This document shows positions 24,579 through 33,653 of a DNA stretch of 64,000 bases, piece by piece. This DNA comes from Burkholderiaceae bacterium. Its GTDB lineage: Bacteria > Pseudomonadota > Gammaproteobacteria > Burkholderiales > Burkholderiaceae_C. The notes below the pieces were generated by a model that made no database searches, was not told the DNA's origin, and saw only the letters and a list, made by a program, of their open reading frames with translations. The stretch spans positions 1 through 64,000 of the forward strand of contig JAFALA010000079.1 of assembly GCA_019234815.1 (NCBI GenBank). The letters are read 5' to 3'. Each line of letters starts with the position of its first letter. Position 1 is the stretch's first letter. The translations under genes and the position numbers were made by a program.

Positions 24579-27287
24579 ATGTCAGCGCAGCCTTTGCCCC
24601 CATCTGCTTCCGCGACCGACGTTGATCAGGTTGAAACCCAGGAATGGCTGGACGCGCTGTCCGCCGTGATCGGGACCGAAGGCGGCCAGCGCGCGCATTT
24701 CCTGCTGGAGACCTTGATCGACCATGCGCGCCAGGCCGGCATCGATCTGCCGTTTTCGGCCAACACCGCCTACGTCAACACCATTCCCCCGGAGCAGGAG
24801 GCGCATTGCCCGGGCAATATCGCGATCGAAAAGCGCCTGCGCGCCTACATGCGCTGGAACGCCATGGCCATGGTGGTGCGCGCCAACCGCCTGAATCCCG
24901 ATGACGGCGGCGATCTGGGCGGCCATATCGGCTCTTTTGCGTCGCTGGCCTCGATGCTGGGCGCCGGTTTCAACCACTTCTGGCATGCCGAGAGCGAAGG
25001 CCACGGCGGCGACCTGCTCTATATCCAGGGCCACAGCGCGCCCGGCATCTACGCCCGCGCGTTTCTTGAAGGCCGCCTGAGCGAGGAGCAGCTCGACAAC
25101 TTCCGCCAGGAAGTGCATGGCAAGGGCCTGTCCAGCTATCCGCACCCTAAGCTGATGCCTCACTTCTGGCAGTTCCCGACCGTCTCGATGGGCCTGGGGC
25201 CCCTGATGGCGATCTACCAGGCGCGCTTCCTCAAGTACCTGCATGCGCGCGGCATCGCCGACACCGCCAACCGCAAGGTCTGGGCCTTCATGGGTGACGG
25301 CGAGATGGACGAGCCCGAATCGCTGGGCGCCATCGGCCTGGCCGCGCGCGAGGGCCTGGACAACCTGGTCTTCGTCGTCAACTGCAACCTGCAGCGCCTG
25401 GACGGCCCGGTGCGCGGCAACGGCAAGATCATCCAGGAGCTGGAGAGCGAGTTCCGCGGCAGCGGCTGGAACGTCATCAAGCTGATCTGGGGCAAGGGCT
25501 GGGACGAGCTGCTGGCCCGCGACAAGAGCGGCAAGCTGCGCCAGCTGATGATGGAAACCTTGGACGGCGACTACCAGGCCATGAAGGCCAACGACGGCGC
25601 CTACGTCCGCAAGCACTTCTTCGGCAAGTACCCCGAGACCGCCAAGCTCGTCGAGCACATGAGCGACGAGGAGGTTTTCGAGCTGCGTCGCGGCGGGCAC
25701 CAGCCCGAGAAGGTCTACGCGGCCTTCCACTCCGCCCACCACAACACGACGGGCCAGCCGACCGTGCTGCTGGTCAAGACCGTCAAGGGCTACGGCATGG
25801 GCAAGGCCGGCGAAGGCCGCAACACCGTGCACCAGACCAAGAAGCTGTCGGACGAAACCATCCGCTACATCCGCGACCGCTTCAACATTCCCGTGCCCGA
25901 CAGCGAGCTGGAGAAGCTGCCCTACTACAAGCCGGCCGACGACACGCCGGAAATGAAGTACCTGCACGAGCGCCGCCAGGCCTTGGGCGGCTACCTGCCG
26001 CATCGCCGCGCCAAGGCGGACGAGAGCTTCACCGTGCCTTCGCTCGAAACCTTCAAGGCCGTGCTGGAGCCCACGGCCGAAGGCCGCGAGATCTCGACGA
26101 CGCAGGCCTATGTCCGCTTCCTGACGCAATTGCTGCGCGACCAGGCCCTGGGCCCGCGCGTGGTGCCCATCCTCGTCGACGAGGCGCGCACTTTCGGCAT
26201 GGAAGGCCTGTTCCGCCAGATCGGCATCTACAACCCCAAGGGCCAGCTGTACACCCCGGTCGACAAGGACCAGGTCATGTACTACCGCGAGGACAAGGCC
26301 GGCCAGATCCTGCAGGAAGGCATCAACGAGGCGGGCGGCATGTCCTCCTGGATCGCCGCGGCCACCAGCTACTCGACGAACAACCGGGTCATGGTCCCGT
26401 TCTACGTCTACTACTCGATGTTCGGCTTCCAGCGCATCGGCGACCTGGCCTGGGCCGCCGGCGACATGCAGGCGCGCGGTTTCCTGCTCGGCGGCACGTC
26501 CGGCCGCACCACGCTGAATGGCGAAGGCCTGCAGCACGAGGACGGCCACAGCCACATCCTGGCCGGCACCATCCCCAACTGCATCAGCTACGACCCGACC
26601 TTCGCGCACGAGGTGGGCGTGATCCTGCACCATGGCCTCAAGCGCATGGTCGAGAAGCAGGACAACGTCTTCTACTACCTGACCCTGCTGAACGAGAACT
26701 ACGCCATGCCGGGCCTGACGGCAGGCACCGAAGATCAGATCATCAAGGGCATGTACCTGCTGGAGCCGGCAGAGCAGGGCAGCGCTCCGAGCGTCAACCT
26801 GCTGGGCAGCGGCACCATCCTGCGCGAGTCGCAGGCGGCGCGCACGCTGCTGGCGCAGGACTGGGGCGTGAACGCCAACGTCTGGAGCTGCCCGAGCTTC
26901 AACGAACTGACCCGCGACGGCCAGGATTGCGCGCGCTGGAACCTGCTGCATCCGCTGGAGGCGGCGCGCGTGCCCTTCGTTGCGCAGCAGCTGGGCCGCA
27001 CCACGGGCCCGGTCGTGGCTTCGACCGACTACATGAAGAACTACGCCGAGCAGATCCGCGCCTTCGTGCCGGCCGGCCGCAGCTACACGGTGCTCGGCAC
27101 GGACGGTTTCGGCCGCAGCGATTTCCGCTCCCGCCTGCGCGAGCATTTCGAGATCAACCGCCATTACATCGTGGTGGCCGCGCTCAAGGCCCTGGCCGAC
27201 GAGGGCAAGCTGCCCGCCGCCAAGGTGGCCGAGGCGATCGTCAAGTACGGCCTGGATGTCGAGAAGATCAATCCCCTGCACGCCTGA
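24579..27287 (+). CDS. aceE: Pyruvate dehydrogenase E1 component, homodimeric
   Basis: 902 aa, the length of the homodimeric AceE class. Thiamine-diphosphate-dependent decarboxylation of pyruvate and acetyl transfer to the E2 lipoyl group. ThDP motif GDGEMDEPES near residue 243, followed by the NCNLQRLDGPVRGN loop; VGMG-type and transketolase C-terminal segments are intact. AGGAGACACC precedes the ATG. First gene of aceE-aceF-lpdA, 39 bases before aceF, and divergent from a two-component pair. Confidence 0.97.
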   Translation: MSAQPLPPSASATDVDQVETQEWLDALSAVIGTEGGQRAHFLLETLIDHARQAGIDLPFSANTAYVNTIPPEQEAHCPGNIAIEKRLRAYMRWNAMAMVVRANRLNPDDGGDLGGHIGSFASLASMLGAGFNHFWHAESEGHGGDLLYIQGHSAPGIYARAFLEGRLSEEQLDNFRQEVHGKGLSSYPHPKLMPHFWQFPTVSMGLGPLMAIYQARFLKYLHARGIADTANRKVWAFMGDGEMDEPESLGAIGLAAREGLDNLVFVVNCNLQRLDGPVRGNGKIIQELESEFRGSGWNVIKLIWGKGWDELLARDKSGKLRQLMMETLDGDYQAMKANDGAYVRKHFFGKYPETAKLVEHMSDEEVFELRRGGHQPEKVYAAFHSAHHNTTGQPTVLLVKTVKGYGMGKAGEGRNTVHQTKKLSDETIRYIRDRFNIPVPDSELEKLPYYKPADDTPEMKYLHERRQALGGYLPHRRAKADESFTVPSLETFKAVLEPTAEGREISTTQAYVRFLTQLLRDQALGPRVVPILVDEARTFGMEGLFRQIGIYNPKGQLYTPVDKDQVMYYREDKAGQILQEGINEAGGMSSWIAAATSYSTNNRVMVPFYVYYSMFGFQRIGDLAWAAGDMQARGFLLGGTSGRTTLNGEGLQHEDGHSHILAGTIPNCISYDPTFAHEVGVILHHGLKRMVEKQDNVFYYLTLLNENYAMPGLTAGTEDQIIKGMYLLEPAEQGSAPSVNLLGSGTILRESQAARTLLAQDWGVNANVWSCPSFNELTRDGQDCARWNLLHPLEAARVPFVAQQLGRTTGPVVASTDYMKNYAEQIRAFVPAGRSYTVLGTDGFGRSDFRSRLREHFEINRHYIVVAALKALADEGKLPAAKVAEAIVKYGLDVEKINPLHA

Positions 27288-27326
27288 TCGGCCTGCAATA
27301 ACGCGACACGCGCGGAGACAACCCCT

Positions 27327-28973
27327 ATGGCAACGGTAGAAGTCAAGGTCCCGGACATCGGCGACTTCAAGGATGTGGCAGTCATCGAGCTGCTGGTCAA
27401 GGTCGGCGATGCGATCAAGCAGGAGCAAAGCCTGGTGACCGTGGAGAGCGACAAGGCCTCGATGGAGATCCCTGCCTCCACGGCGGGCATCGTCAAGGAA
27501 ATCAAGGTGGCGGTGGGCGACAAGGTCAACGAGGGCTCGCTCTTGTTGCTGGTCGAGGCCGAAGGGGCGGCGCAAGCCGTGGCGCCTGCGGCTGCGCCGG
27601 CAACTGCTGCATCGGCGCCTGTTGCTGCTCCTGCGGCGGCGCCCGTCACTGCAGCGCCGGCCGCGTCCAGCGTGGTCGAGGTGCTGGTGCCCGACATCGG
27701 CGACTTTGACGCGGTCTCGGTCATCGAGGTGTTCGTCAAGCCGGGCGACGCGGTCAAGCTGGAACAAAGCCTGATCACGGTCGAGAGCGACAAGGCCTCG
27801 ATGGAGATTCCCTCCAGCCACGCCGGCACCATCAAGGAGCTGAAGGTCAAGCTGGGCGACAAGGTGTCCAAGGGCAGCGTGCTGGCCTTGGTGGAAGTTC
27901 GCGGCGCCGCCGCGCCTGCGCCGACCGTTGCGGCCGCGGCTGCTCCAGCCATTGCTACGGCTCCTGCGCCAGTGCCTGCAGCGACAGCAGTGGCTGTTCC
28001 TGCGCACAACCCGGGCGCGCCGTCAGGTGCGCTGCCCCATGCGTCGCCGAGCATCCGCAAGCAGGCGCGCGAACTGGGCGTGCCGCTGGCGGAGGTCAAG
28101 GGCTCCGGCCCCAAGGGCCGTATCGTCGAAAGCGATTTGCAGAATTTCGTGAAGTCGGTGATGAGCGGCGCCGTGCAGACCCTGGCGCAGAAGGCAGCCG
28201 CACCGGCTACCAGTGCCGGCGGCGCGTTCCCTGGCCTGTTGCCCTGGCCCAAAGTGGACTTCGAGAAGTTCGGACCCATCGAGCGCAAGGATCTTTCCCG
28301 CATCAAGAAGATCTCGGGCGCCAACCTGCATCGCAACTGGGTGCTGATCCCGCACGTCACCAACCACGACGACGCCGACATCACCGAACTCGAAGCCTTC
28401 CGCGTCCAGCTGAACAAGGAAAACGAGAAGAGCGGCATCAAGGTCACCATGCTGGCCTTCATGATCAAGGCGGCGGTCGCGGCGCTCAAGAAGTTCCCCG
28501 AGTTCAACAGCAGCCTCGAGGGCGAGGGCGATGCCCAGAAGCTGGTGATGAAGAACTACTTCCACATCGGCTTCGCCGCCGACACGCCCAATGGCCTGGT
28601 GGTGCCGGTGATCAAGGACGCCGACAAGAAGGGCATCTTCCAGATCAGCCAGGAAATGAGCGAGCTGGCAAAGAAGGCGCGCGACGGCAAGCTGGGCCCG
28701 GCCGACATGAGCGGCGGCTGCTTCTCGATCTCGTCGCTGGGCGGCATAGGCGGGCGTTATTTCACGCCCATCATCAACGCGCCGGAAGTGGCCATCATGG
28801 GCGTGTGCAAGAGCAGCATGGAGCCGCGCTGGGACGGCCAGCAGTTCGCGCCGCGCCTGATCCTGCCGCTGTCGCTGAGCTGGGACCATCGCGTGATCGA
28901 TGGCGCGGCTGCCGCTCGTTTTAATGTCTATTTCGCATCGCTCTTGGCGGACTTCCGCCGGATCGCGTTATGA
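27327..28973 (+). CDS. aceF: Pyruvate dehydrogenase E2, dihydrolipoyl acetyltransferase
   Basis: 548 aa. Two lipoyl domains (about residues 1-80 and 118-195), each with the lipoyl-lysine motif SDKASMEIP, joined by Ala/Pro-rich flexible linkers; a peripheral-subunit-binding domain ([20 protein letters not shown], about 240-275), and the catalytic acyltransferase core with the terminal HR-x3-DG motif ([13 protein letters not shown]). Forms the octahedral core of the complex. The GC-rich repeats of the two lipoyl segments are nearly identical to each other and to that of the downstream lpdA. Confidence 0.96.
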   Translation: MATVEVKVPDIGDFKDVAVIELLVKVGDAIKQEQSLVTVESDKASMEIPASTAGIVKEIKVAVGDKVNEGSLLLLVEAEGAAQAVAPAAAPATAASAPVAAPAAAPVTAAPAASSVVEVLVPDIGDFDAVSVIEVFVKPGDAVKLEQSLITVESDKASMEIPSSHAGTIKELKVKLGDKVSKGSVLALVEVRGAAAPAPTVAAAAAPAIATAPAPVPAATAVAVPAHNPGAPSGALPHASPSIRKQARELGVPLAEVKGSGPKGRIVESDLQNFVKSVMSGAVQTLAQKAAAPATSAGGAFPGLLPWPKVDFEKFGPIERKDLSRIKKISGANLHRNWVLIPHVTNHDDADITELEAFRVQLNKENEKSGIKVTMLAFMIKAAVAALKKFPEFNSSLEGEGDAQKLVMKNYFHIGFAADTPNGLVVPVIKDADKKGIFQISQEMSELAKKARDGKLGPADMSGGCFSISSLGGIGGRYFTPIINAPEVAIMGVCKSSMEPRWDGQQFAPRLILPLSLSWDHRVIDGAAAARFNVYFASLLADFRRIAL

Positions 28974-28992
28974 CCCACCCCCGAAGCGCTGC

Positions 28993-29015
28993 GCGCCGCC
29001 CCCTCAAGGCGGCGC
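28993..29015. repeat. GC-rich hairpin, possible dispersed intergenic repeat
   Basis: Stem GCGCCGCC / GGCGGCGC with a 7-base loop CCCTCAA in the 135-base gap between aceF and lpdA, with no T run. The flanking CCCACCCCCGAAGCGCTGCG is of a style recurrent in Comamonadaceae intergenic regions. No second full copy is in this window, so the repeat status is inference. Confidence 0.4.
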
Positions 29016-29108
29016 ACCCGATGGACTGGCGGAGCCAGATCCATGGATGCCGCTGGATTGAATCGGGGCGTGCGCAGTATTCGGTCAAAAGAATTCGGAG
29101 ATATGAAT

Positions 29109-30896
29109 ATGGCGATCATTGAAGTGGTGGTGCCGGACATCGGCGATTTCAAGGACGTGGCCATCATCGAGCTGCTGGTCAAGCCGGGCGACCGCGTGGC
29201 CAAGGACCAGAGCCTGATCACGGTGGAGAGCGACAAGGCCTCGATGGAGATTCCGTCCAGCCACGCTGGCGTGGTCAAGGCGCTGGCCGTGAAGGTGGGC
29301 GACAAGGTGAATCAGGGCAGCGTGATCCTGCAACTGGAGGCTGGCGAGGCGGTCGCCGCAGCATCCGTGGCTGCGCCTCCTGTCGCAGCGCCTGCTCCGA
29401 CCGTGGCAGCGCCGCAGGCCGCCAGCCACAGCGGCGGTGCCGACCTGGAGTGCGACGTGCTGGTGCTCGGTGGCGGGCCCGGCGGCTATTCGGCGGCCTT
29501 CCAGGCGGCCGACCTCGGCCTCAAGGTCGTGCTGGTGGAGCGTTATGCGACGCTGGGCGGCGTGTGCCTGAACGTGGGCTGCATTCCGTCCAAGGCGCTG
29601 CTGCACGTGGCCGCCGTGATGGACGAGGTCAGCCACCTGTCCGCGCTGGGTATTGAATTTGGCGCGCCGCAGGTCGATATCGGCAAGCTGCGCGTCCACA
29701 AGGAAAAGGTCGTCAGCAAACTCACCGGCGGTCTGTCCGGCATGGCCAAGCTGCGCAAGGTGCAGGTGCTGCGCGGCTACGGCAGCTTCCTCGATCCGAA
29801 CCATGTGCTGGTCGAGGAAACGCAGGGCGAGGCCCAGGACAAGACCGGCACGAGCAAGACCGTGCGTTTCAAGCGCGCCATTGTCGCGGCCGGCTCGCAG
29901 GCCGTGCGACTGCCCTTCTTGCCGGATGATCCTCGCATCGTCGACTCCACCGGCGCCCTGGCGCTGGCGAGCCAGCCCAAGAAGATGCTCATCGTCGGCG
30001 GCGGCATCATCGGTCTGGAGATGGGCACCGTCTATTCGACGCTGGGTGCGCGCCTCGACGTGGTTGAAATGCTCGACGGCCTGATGCAGGGCGCCGACCG
30101 CGACCTGGTCAAGGTCTGGGAGAAGATGAACAAGCCGCGCTTCGACCGCATCATGCTCAAGACCAAGACGGTCGGCGCAGAGGCGACGCCCGAAGGCATC
30201 AAGGTCCAGTTCGAAGGCCTGGACGGCACGCCCAGCGAAGGCGTCTATGACCTCGTGCTGCAGGCCGTGGGCCGCAGCCCCAACGGCAAGAAGATCGCGG
30301 CCGACAAGGCCGGCGTGGTGGTGGACCAGCGAGGGTTCATTCCGGTGGATCTGCAGATGCGTACCAACGTGCCGCACATCCACGCGATCGGCGACATCGT
30401 CGGCCAGCCCATGCTGGCGCACAAGGCGGTGCATGAAGCGCATGTGGCCGCCGAAGTGGCCGCGGGCGAATTGCTGGGCGATGCCAATCTGGCCAAGTCG
30501 CAATTTGATGCGCGCGTGATCCCGAGTGTGGCCTATACCGATCCCGAGGTGGCCTGGGTGGGCCTGACCGAAGACCAGGCCAAGGCGCAGGGCGTCAAGG
30601 TCAAGAAGGGCCTGTTCCCGTGGACCGCTTCAGGCCGCGCGATTGCCAATGGCCGCGACGAAGGCTTCACCAAGCTGCTGTTCGATGAGGAGACGCACCG
30701 CATCGTCGGCGGCGGCATCGTCGGCACGCATGCGGGCGACATGATCGGCGAGATCGCGCTGGCCATCGAGATGGGCGCCGATGCCGTCGACATCGGCAAG
30801 ACCATCCATCCGCACCCCACGCTGGGCGAGAGCATCGGCATGGCAGCCGAAGTGGCGCATGGTTCGTGCACGGACCTGCCACCGGCGCGCAAGTGA
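29109..30896 (+). CDS. lpdA: Dihydrolipoyl dehydrogenase (E3) with N-terminal lipoyl domain
   Basis: 595 aa from ATG at 29109, eight bases after GGAG; the ATG at 29103 is too close to it and the upstream start at 29043 is unsupported. Residues 1-78 are a lipoyl domain ([14 protein letters not shown]), then an Ala/Pro linker, then E3: FAD motif [17 protein letters not shown], redox disulfide [20 protein letters not shown] motif [12 protein letters not shown] and C-terminal interface HPHPTLGES. Reoxidises dihydrolipoamide of E2. Lipoyl-E3 fusions are common in beta-proteobacterial PDH operons. A 26-base stretch coding the lipoyl site is identical to two in aceF. Confidence 0.96.
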   Translation: MAIIEVVVPDIGDFKDVAIIELLVKPGDRVAKDQSLITVESDKASMEIPSSHAGVVKALAVKVGDKVNQGSVILQLEAGEAVAAASVAAPPVAAPAPTVAAPQAASHSGGADLECDVLVLGGGPGGYSAAFQAADLGLKVVLVERYATLGGVCLNVGCIPSKALLHVAAVMDEVSHLSALGIEFGAPQVDIGKLRVHKEKVVSKLTGGLSGMAKLRKVQVLRGYGSFLDPNHVLVEETQGEAQDKTGTSKTVRFKRAIVAAGSQAVRLPFLPDDPRIVDSTGALALASQPKKMLIVGGGIIGLEMGTVYSTLGARLDVVEMLDGLMQGADRDLVKVWEKMNKPRFDRIMLKTKTVGAEATPEGIKVQFEGLDGTPSEGVYDLVLQAVGRSPNGKKIAADKAGVVVDQRGFIPVDLQMRTNVPHIHAIGDIVGQPMLAHKAVHEAHVAAEVAAGELLGDANLAKSQFDARVIPSVAYTDPEVAWVGLTEDQAKAQGVKVKKGLFPWTASGRAIANGRDEGFTKLLFDEETHRIVGGGIVGTHAGDMIGEIALAIEMGADAVDIGKTIHPHPTLGESIGMAAEVAHGSCTDLPPARK

Positions 30897-30901
30897 GCGG
30901 A

Positions 30902-30929
30902 GCGCGCCAATGGGATGCCATTGGCGCGC
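30902..30929. terminator. 12-bp perfect hairpin between convergent lpdA and DUF1304 genes
   Basis: Stem GCGCGCCAATGG / CCATTGGCGCGC with loop GATG. It lies six bases after the lpdA stop and nine before the DUF1304 stop, in convergent genes. There is no T tract, so it may act as an mRNA 3' stabiliser rather than a true intrinsic terminator. Confidence 0.55.
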
Positions 30930-30937
30930 AGTAGTCG

Positions 30938-31294
30938 TCAGCCCAGCAGGATCAGCGCCAGCCCGACGGCGGCTGGCAGGCCTTGAATGAAGAGGATCTT
31001 GCGGCTGGCGGTTGCCGCGCCGTAGACGCCGGCGATCAGCACGCAGCCGAGAAAGAACAGCTGGACCGGCGTGCCGGCGGTGCCCAGCCAGCTGCCCCAG
31101 AGCAGGCCCGCCGCAAGAAAGCCGTTGTAGAGCCCCTGGTTGGCGGCCAGAACCTTGGTGGCCTCAGCCTGCTCGCGCGTGAGTCCAAAGGCCTTGCGGC
31201 CCGCAGGCCGGGTCCACAGGAACATTTCCAGCACGAGGAAATAGATGTGGAGCAATGCGACCAGGACGATCACGATGTTGGCGGCAAGCGTCAT
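30938..31294 (-). CDS. DUF1304 small membrane protein
   Basis: 118 aa with four predicted membrane spans. Family hallmarks: LVALLHIYFLVLEMFLWT (helix 1), FGLTREQAEATKVLAANQGLYNGFLAAGL (loop and helix 2, shown in part) and FFLGCVLIAGVYGAATASRKILFIQ. Function unknown for DUF1304. The minus-strand genes upstream (GNAT, HDOD) end 46 bases away and may share a transcript. Confidence 0.85.
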   Translation of the reverse strand: MTLAANIVIVLVALLHIYFLVLEMFLWTRPAGRKAFGLTREQAEATKVLAANQGLYNGFLAAGLLWGSWLGTAGTPVQLFFLGCVLIAGVYGAATASRKILFIQGLPAAVGLALILLG

Positions 31295-31340
31295 GCGGAA
31301 CCTCTGAAGTGGCGAAACCCAAGTGTGGATCGGGCGGGGA

Positions 31341-31805
31341 TCACAAAGGATCCACGCGTCGGTTGTAGGCCAGGAAGATATCGTCCCGGACCCAGCCCAG
31401 CGATTCGTACAGCGACTGCGCGGGCGTGTTGCTGCGCGCGGTGGTGAGGTCCATGCGGGCCATGCCGTCCTTGGCGGCCTTCGCTTCCGCTGCCAGCAGC
31501 AGCATCCGGCCCACCCCCTGCTTTCGAGCCGCGGGCAGCACGAAGAGGTCGTAGAGGGCGTAGATGGGCCGTGCCTCGACCGAGCAGAAGCTCGGATAGA
31601 GCTGGCAAAAGCCGAGCAGGCCGCTCGATGCGGACTCGGCCACGAGGATCACGGACTCGTGCCTGGACAGGCGCGCCTCGATGAACTGCCTGGCCAGGGC
31701 CAGGTCCGGCACCTGTTCGTAGAACTGCCGGTAGAGGTCGAACAACTCCGCGACCGCGTGGATGTCGGTGTCCTGCGCCTCCCTGACGGCGATATTCATG
31801 CTCAT
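31341..31805 (-). CDS. GNAT family N-acetyltransferase
   Basis: 154 aa from ATG at 31805. Acetyl-CoA motif A as LFVLPAARKQGVGRMLL (about residues 90-106), and C-terminal TTARSNTPAQSLYESLGWVRDD (motif B). It overlaps the HDOD gene by four bases (ATGA), so the two are coupled. Substrate unknown; a small-molecule amine or a protein N-terminus are both possible. Confidence 0.85.
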   Translation of the reverse strand: MSMNIAVREAQDTDIHAVAELFDLYRQFYEQVPDLALARQFIEARLSRHESVILVAESASSGLLGFCQLYPSFCSVEARPIYALYDLFVLPAARKQGVGRMLLLAAEAKAAKDGMARMDLTTARSNTPAQSLYESLGWVRDDIFLAYNRRVDPL

Positions 31806-32665
31806 ACGGGTTCCATCGCCGCTTCCAGCAGTTCGTCCCACTGGTAGACATCGTCCAGGCTGATCTGCAGCCAGTCCAGCGCTTCCTGGTGGTAGTCGTT
31901 CCAGTCGGCTTCGTCGGGCAAGCCCTCGTGGCGGCGCATCAGGTGATCGGCAATGAGTCCGGCCGCCACCAGGGTGTGCAGCTCGGGCTCGATGTCGGCG
32001 CCGCGCAGCGAAATGAAATCGTGGTGCAGGCGGATGGCGCACATCACCTCGGGGCTCAGGTGCCAGGCCCGCATCAGCAAGGCGCCGACCACGGCATGGT
32101 CCGTTTTGTGATTGGCGTTCTCGGTGGCGATGTAGGGCCGGTCCACGCGGGCGCCGGCTTCGATCATCGTCGAGCCGTAGCCCCTGACGCTTTGCAGCAG
32201 CACGGGAATGCCGACGTGGCTGAACAGTCCGAAGGTGTAGGCGAGGTCGGGCGACAGTCCCGGCAGCTGCTTGGCAATGAAGGCCATGGCCTGCGCGCGT
32301 TTGGTCGAACGCTCCCAGAACCGGGCCAGATGCGAGTTGTTGGCCGGAAAGGCCTTGCGCACCAGGAAGCTGGTCATCAGCGAGGCCGTCTCCTCCAGCC
32401 CGATGCGTGTCATGGCCTGGCCGACGGTGCTGCAAGGCATGCCGTCGGACAGATGCATGGGGCTGTTGGCCACGCGCAGCAAGGTGGCGGACATGGCCAC
32501 GTCGCTGGCGGCAATGCGGGCCACCTCGTTGAGATCGGGTTGGGGCTGCGCCATGGCGTGCTGCAGGCGCGTCAGCAGCTCCGGGCAGGGCGGGATGACG
32601 ATCTGTTTCAGCGGACCGCTGGTGCGGGAACGGTCGATTTCTTGGCGAATTGCTTCGGACTTCAT
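31802..32665 (-). CDS. HDOD domain protein
   Basis: 287 aa from MKSEAIRQEIDRSR; a 59-residue N-terminal extension is rejected as non-coding in style. The HDOD region (about residues 22-225) starts IVIPPCPELLTRLQHAM and contains CSTVGQAMTRIGLEETASLM, the usual serine-glycine rich helix, followed by LFSHVGIPVLL and HHDFISLRG. The metal-binding HD residues of true phosphohydrolases are largely lost, as is normal for HDOD. Relatives act in stress, c-di-GMP or flagellar signalling as adaptors. LapG/LapD lie divergently next to it. Confidence 0.85.
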   Translation of the reverse strand: MKSEAIRQEIDRSRTSGPLKQIVIPPCPELLTRLQHAMAQPQPDLNEVARIAASDVAMSATLLRVANSPMHLSDGMPCSTVGQAMTRIGLEETASLMTSFLVRKAFPANNSHLARFWERSTKRAQAMAFIAKQLPGLSPDLAYTFGLFSHVGIPVLLQSVRGYGSTMIEAGARVDRPYIATENANHKTDHAVVGALLMRAWHLSPEVMCAIRLHHDFISLRGADIEPELHTLVAAGLIADHLMRRHEGLPDEADWNDYHQEALDWLQISLDDVYQWDELLEAAMEPV

Positions 32666-32949
32666 ACGGGAGGTGAGACAGGCAGCAGGAATGAGCGAAT
32701 GCAGGGCAAATCGATGGGTGAATCGGACCAGAACGAATTCTGTGTCCCGATCGGGGTGCGATTGATTATCAATGTCGCATCTGTGGAATCGCTGACGAAT
32801 TCCACCGAAATTGCCTACTCCTTCCGCAAAAAATAGCGGCAAACCGGGATTTTGGGATTTTCAAGGGTTGATACTGCGCAAGTACGCGGATCGGGTCCTT
32901 GTTCCGCGCTCACGGCCCCGATTTCGCTCGACTTTTGTCCAGGAACCCC

Positions 32950-33624
32950 TTGCTGCGCTCCCTGCCCATCCTGTCCAATGCTTGCGTTCGCCACGGCCTG
33001 CGGCTGGGCGTGCTGCTGCTGGGTTTGGGCATTTGCCAGGTCCGGGCCTGGGACGCGAGCCGGGTGATGGAGGCCGCCGCCGCCATGGGCCCCCGGACAT
33101 TGGCGGAGGCCCGTGCCTTGCAAGGGGTCGTCGAGAAGGCGTCCGGCCAGGAGGTTTTGCAGCGGCTGGCATTGATCAACGATTTTTTCAATAAACACAT
33201 CCAATACGGCGAAGATATCGACGTATGGGGACAGATCGACTATTGGGCCGCGCCCCTGGAGGCGCTCGACAAGGGCCGCGGCGATTGCGAGGACTACGCC
33301 ATTGGCAAGTACTTCAGCCTGCTGGCGGCGGGCGTGCCTCAGGCACAGTTGCGCATGGTTTATGTTCGCGCCATGTTTCAGGGGCGATCTCAGGCGCACA
33401 TGGTGCTGGCGTTCTATGAACAGCCTTCGGCAGTGCCCGTGATTCTGGACAATCTGATTCCTGACATCCGCCCGGCATCGCAGCGGCCGGACTTGACGCC
33501 TGTCTTCAGCTTCAATGGCGAAGGCTTGTGGAGCGGGGTGGGGGCGACGTCTGCCGGCAACCCGGTGATGCGGCTTTCACAATGGCGGGACGTGCTGAAC
33601 AAGGCGAAACAGGAAGGTTTTTGA
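32950..33624 (+). CDS. lapG: LapG-like periplasmic cysteine protease (BTLCP)
   Basis: 224 aa from TTG at 32950, five bases after AGGA; a further upstream TTG at 32899 is also open. Hydrophobic signal segment LGVLLLGLGICQVRA. Catalytic triad of the bacterial transglutaminase-like cysteine peptidases is clear: Cys in GRGDCEDYAIGK, His in QAHMVLAF, Asp in VILDNLIPD. LapG cuts the N-terminal site of a LapA-type adhesin retained in the outer membrane, releasing cells from biofilm. It is followed after 29 bases by the c-di-GMP receptor LapD. No adhesin is encoded in the window. Confidence 0.88.
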   Translation: MLRSLPILSNACVRHGLRLGVLLLGLGICQVRAWDASRVMEAAAAMGPRTLAEARALQGVVEKASGQEVLQRLALINDFFNKHIQYGEDIDVWGQIDYWAAPLEALDKGRGDCEDYAIGKYFSLLAAGVPQAQLRMVYVRAMFQGRSQAHMVLAFYEQPSAVPVILDNLIPDIRPASQRPDLTPVFSFNGEGLWSGVGATSAGNPVMRLSQWRDVLNKAKQEGF

Positions 33625-33653
33625 ATGAAAACTACGCGAGAGGAAATTTCATC

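Noticed and set aside
24582-28007. 1141-residue open frame antisense to aceE and aceF
   Set aside because: Low-complexity Arg/His/Gln-rich translation, a shadow of GC-rich codon use; the sense strand encodes two complete enzymes.
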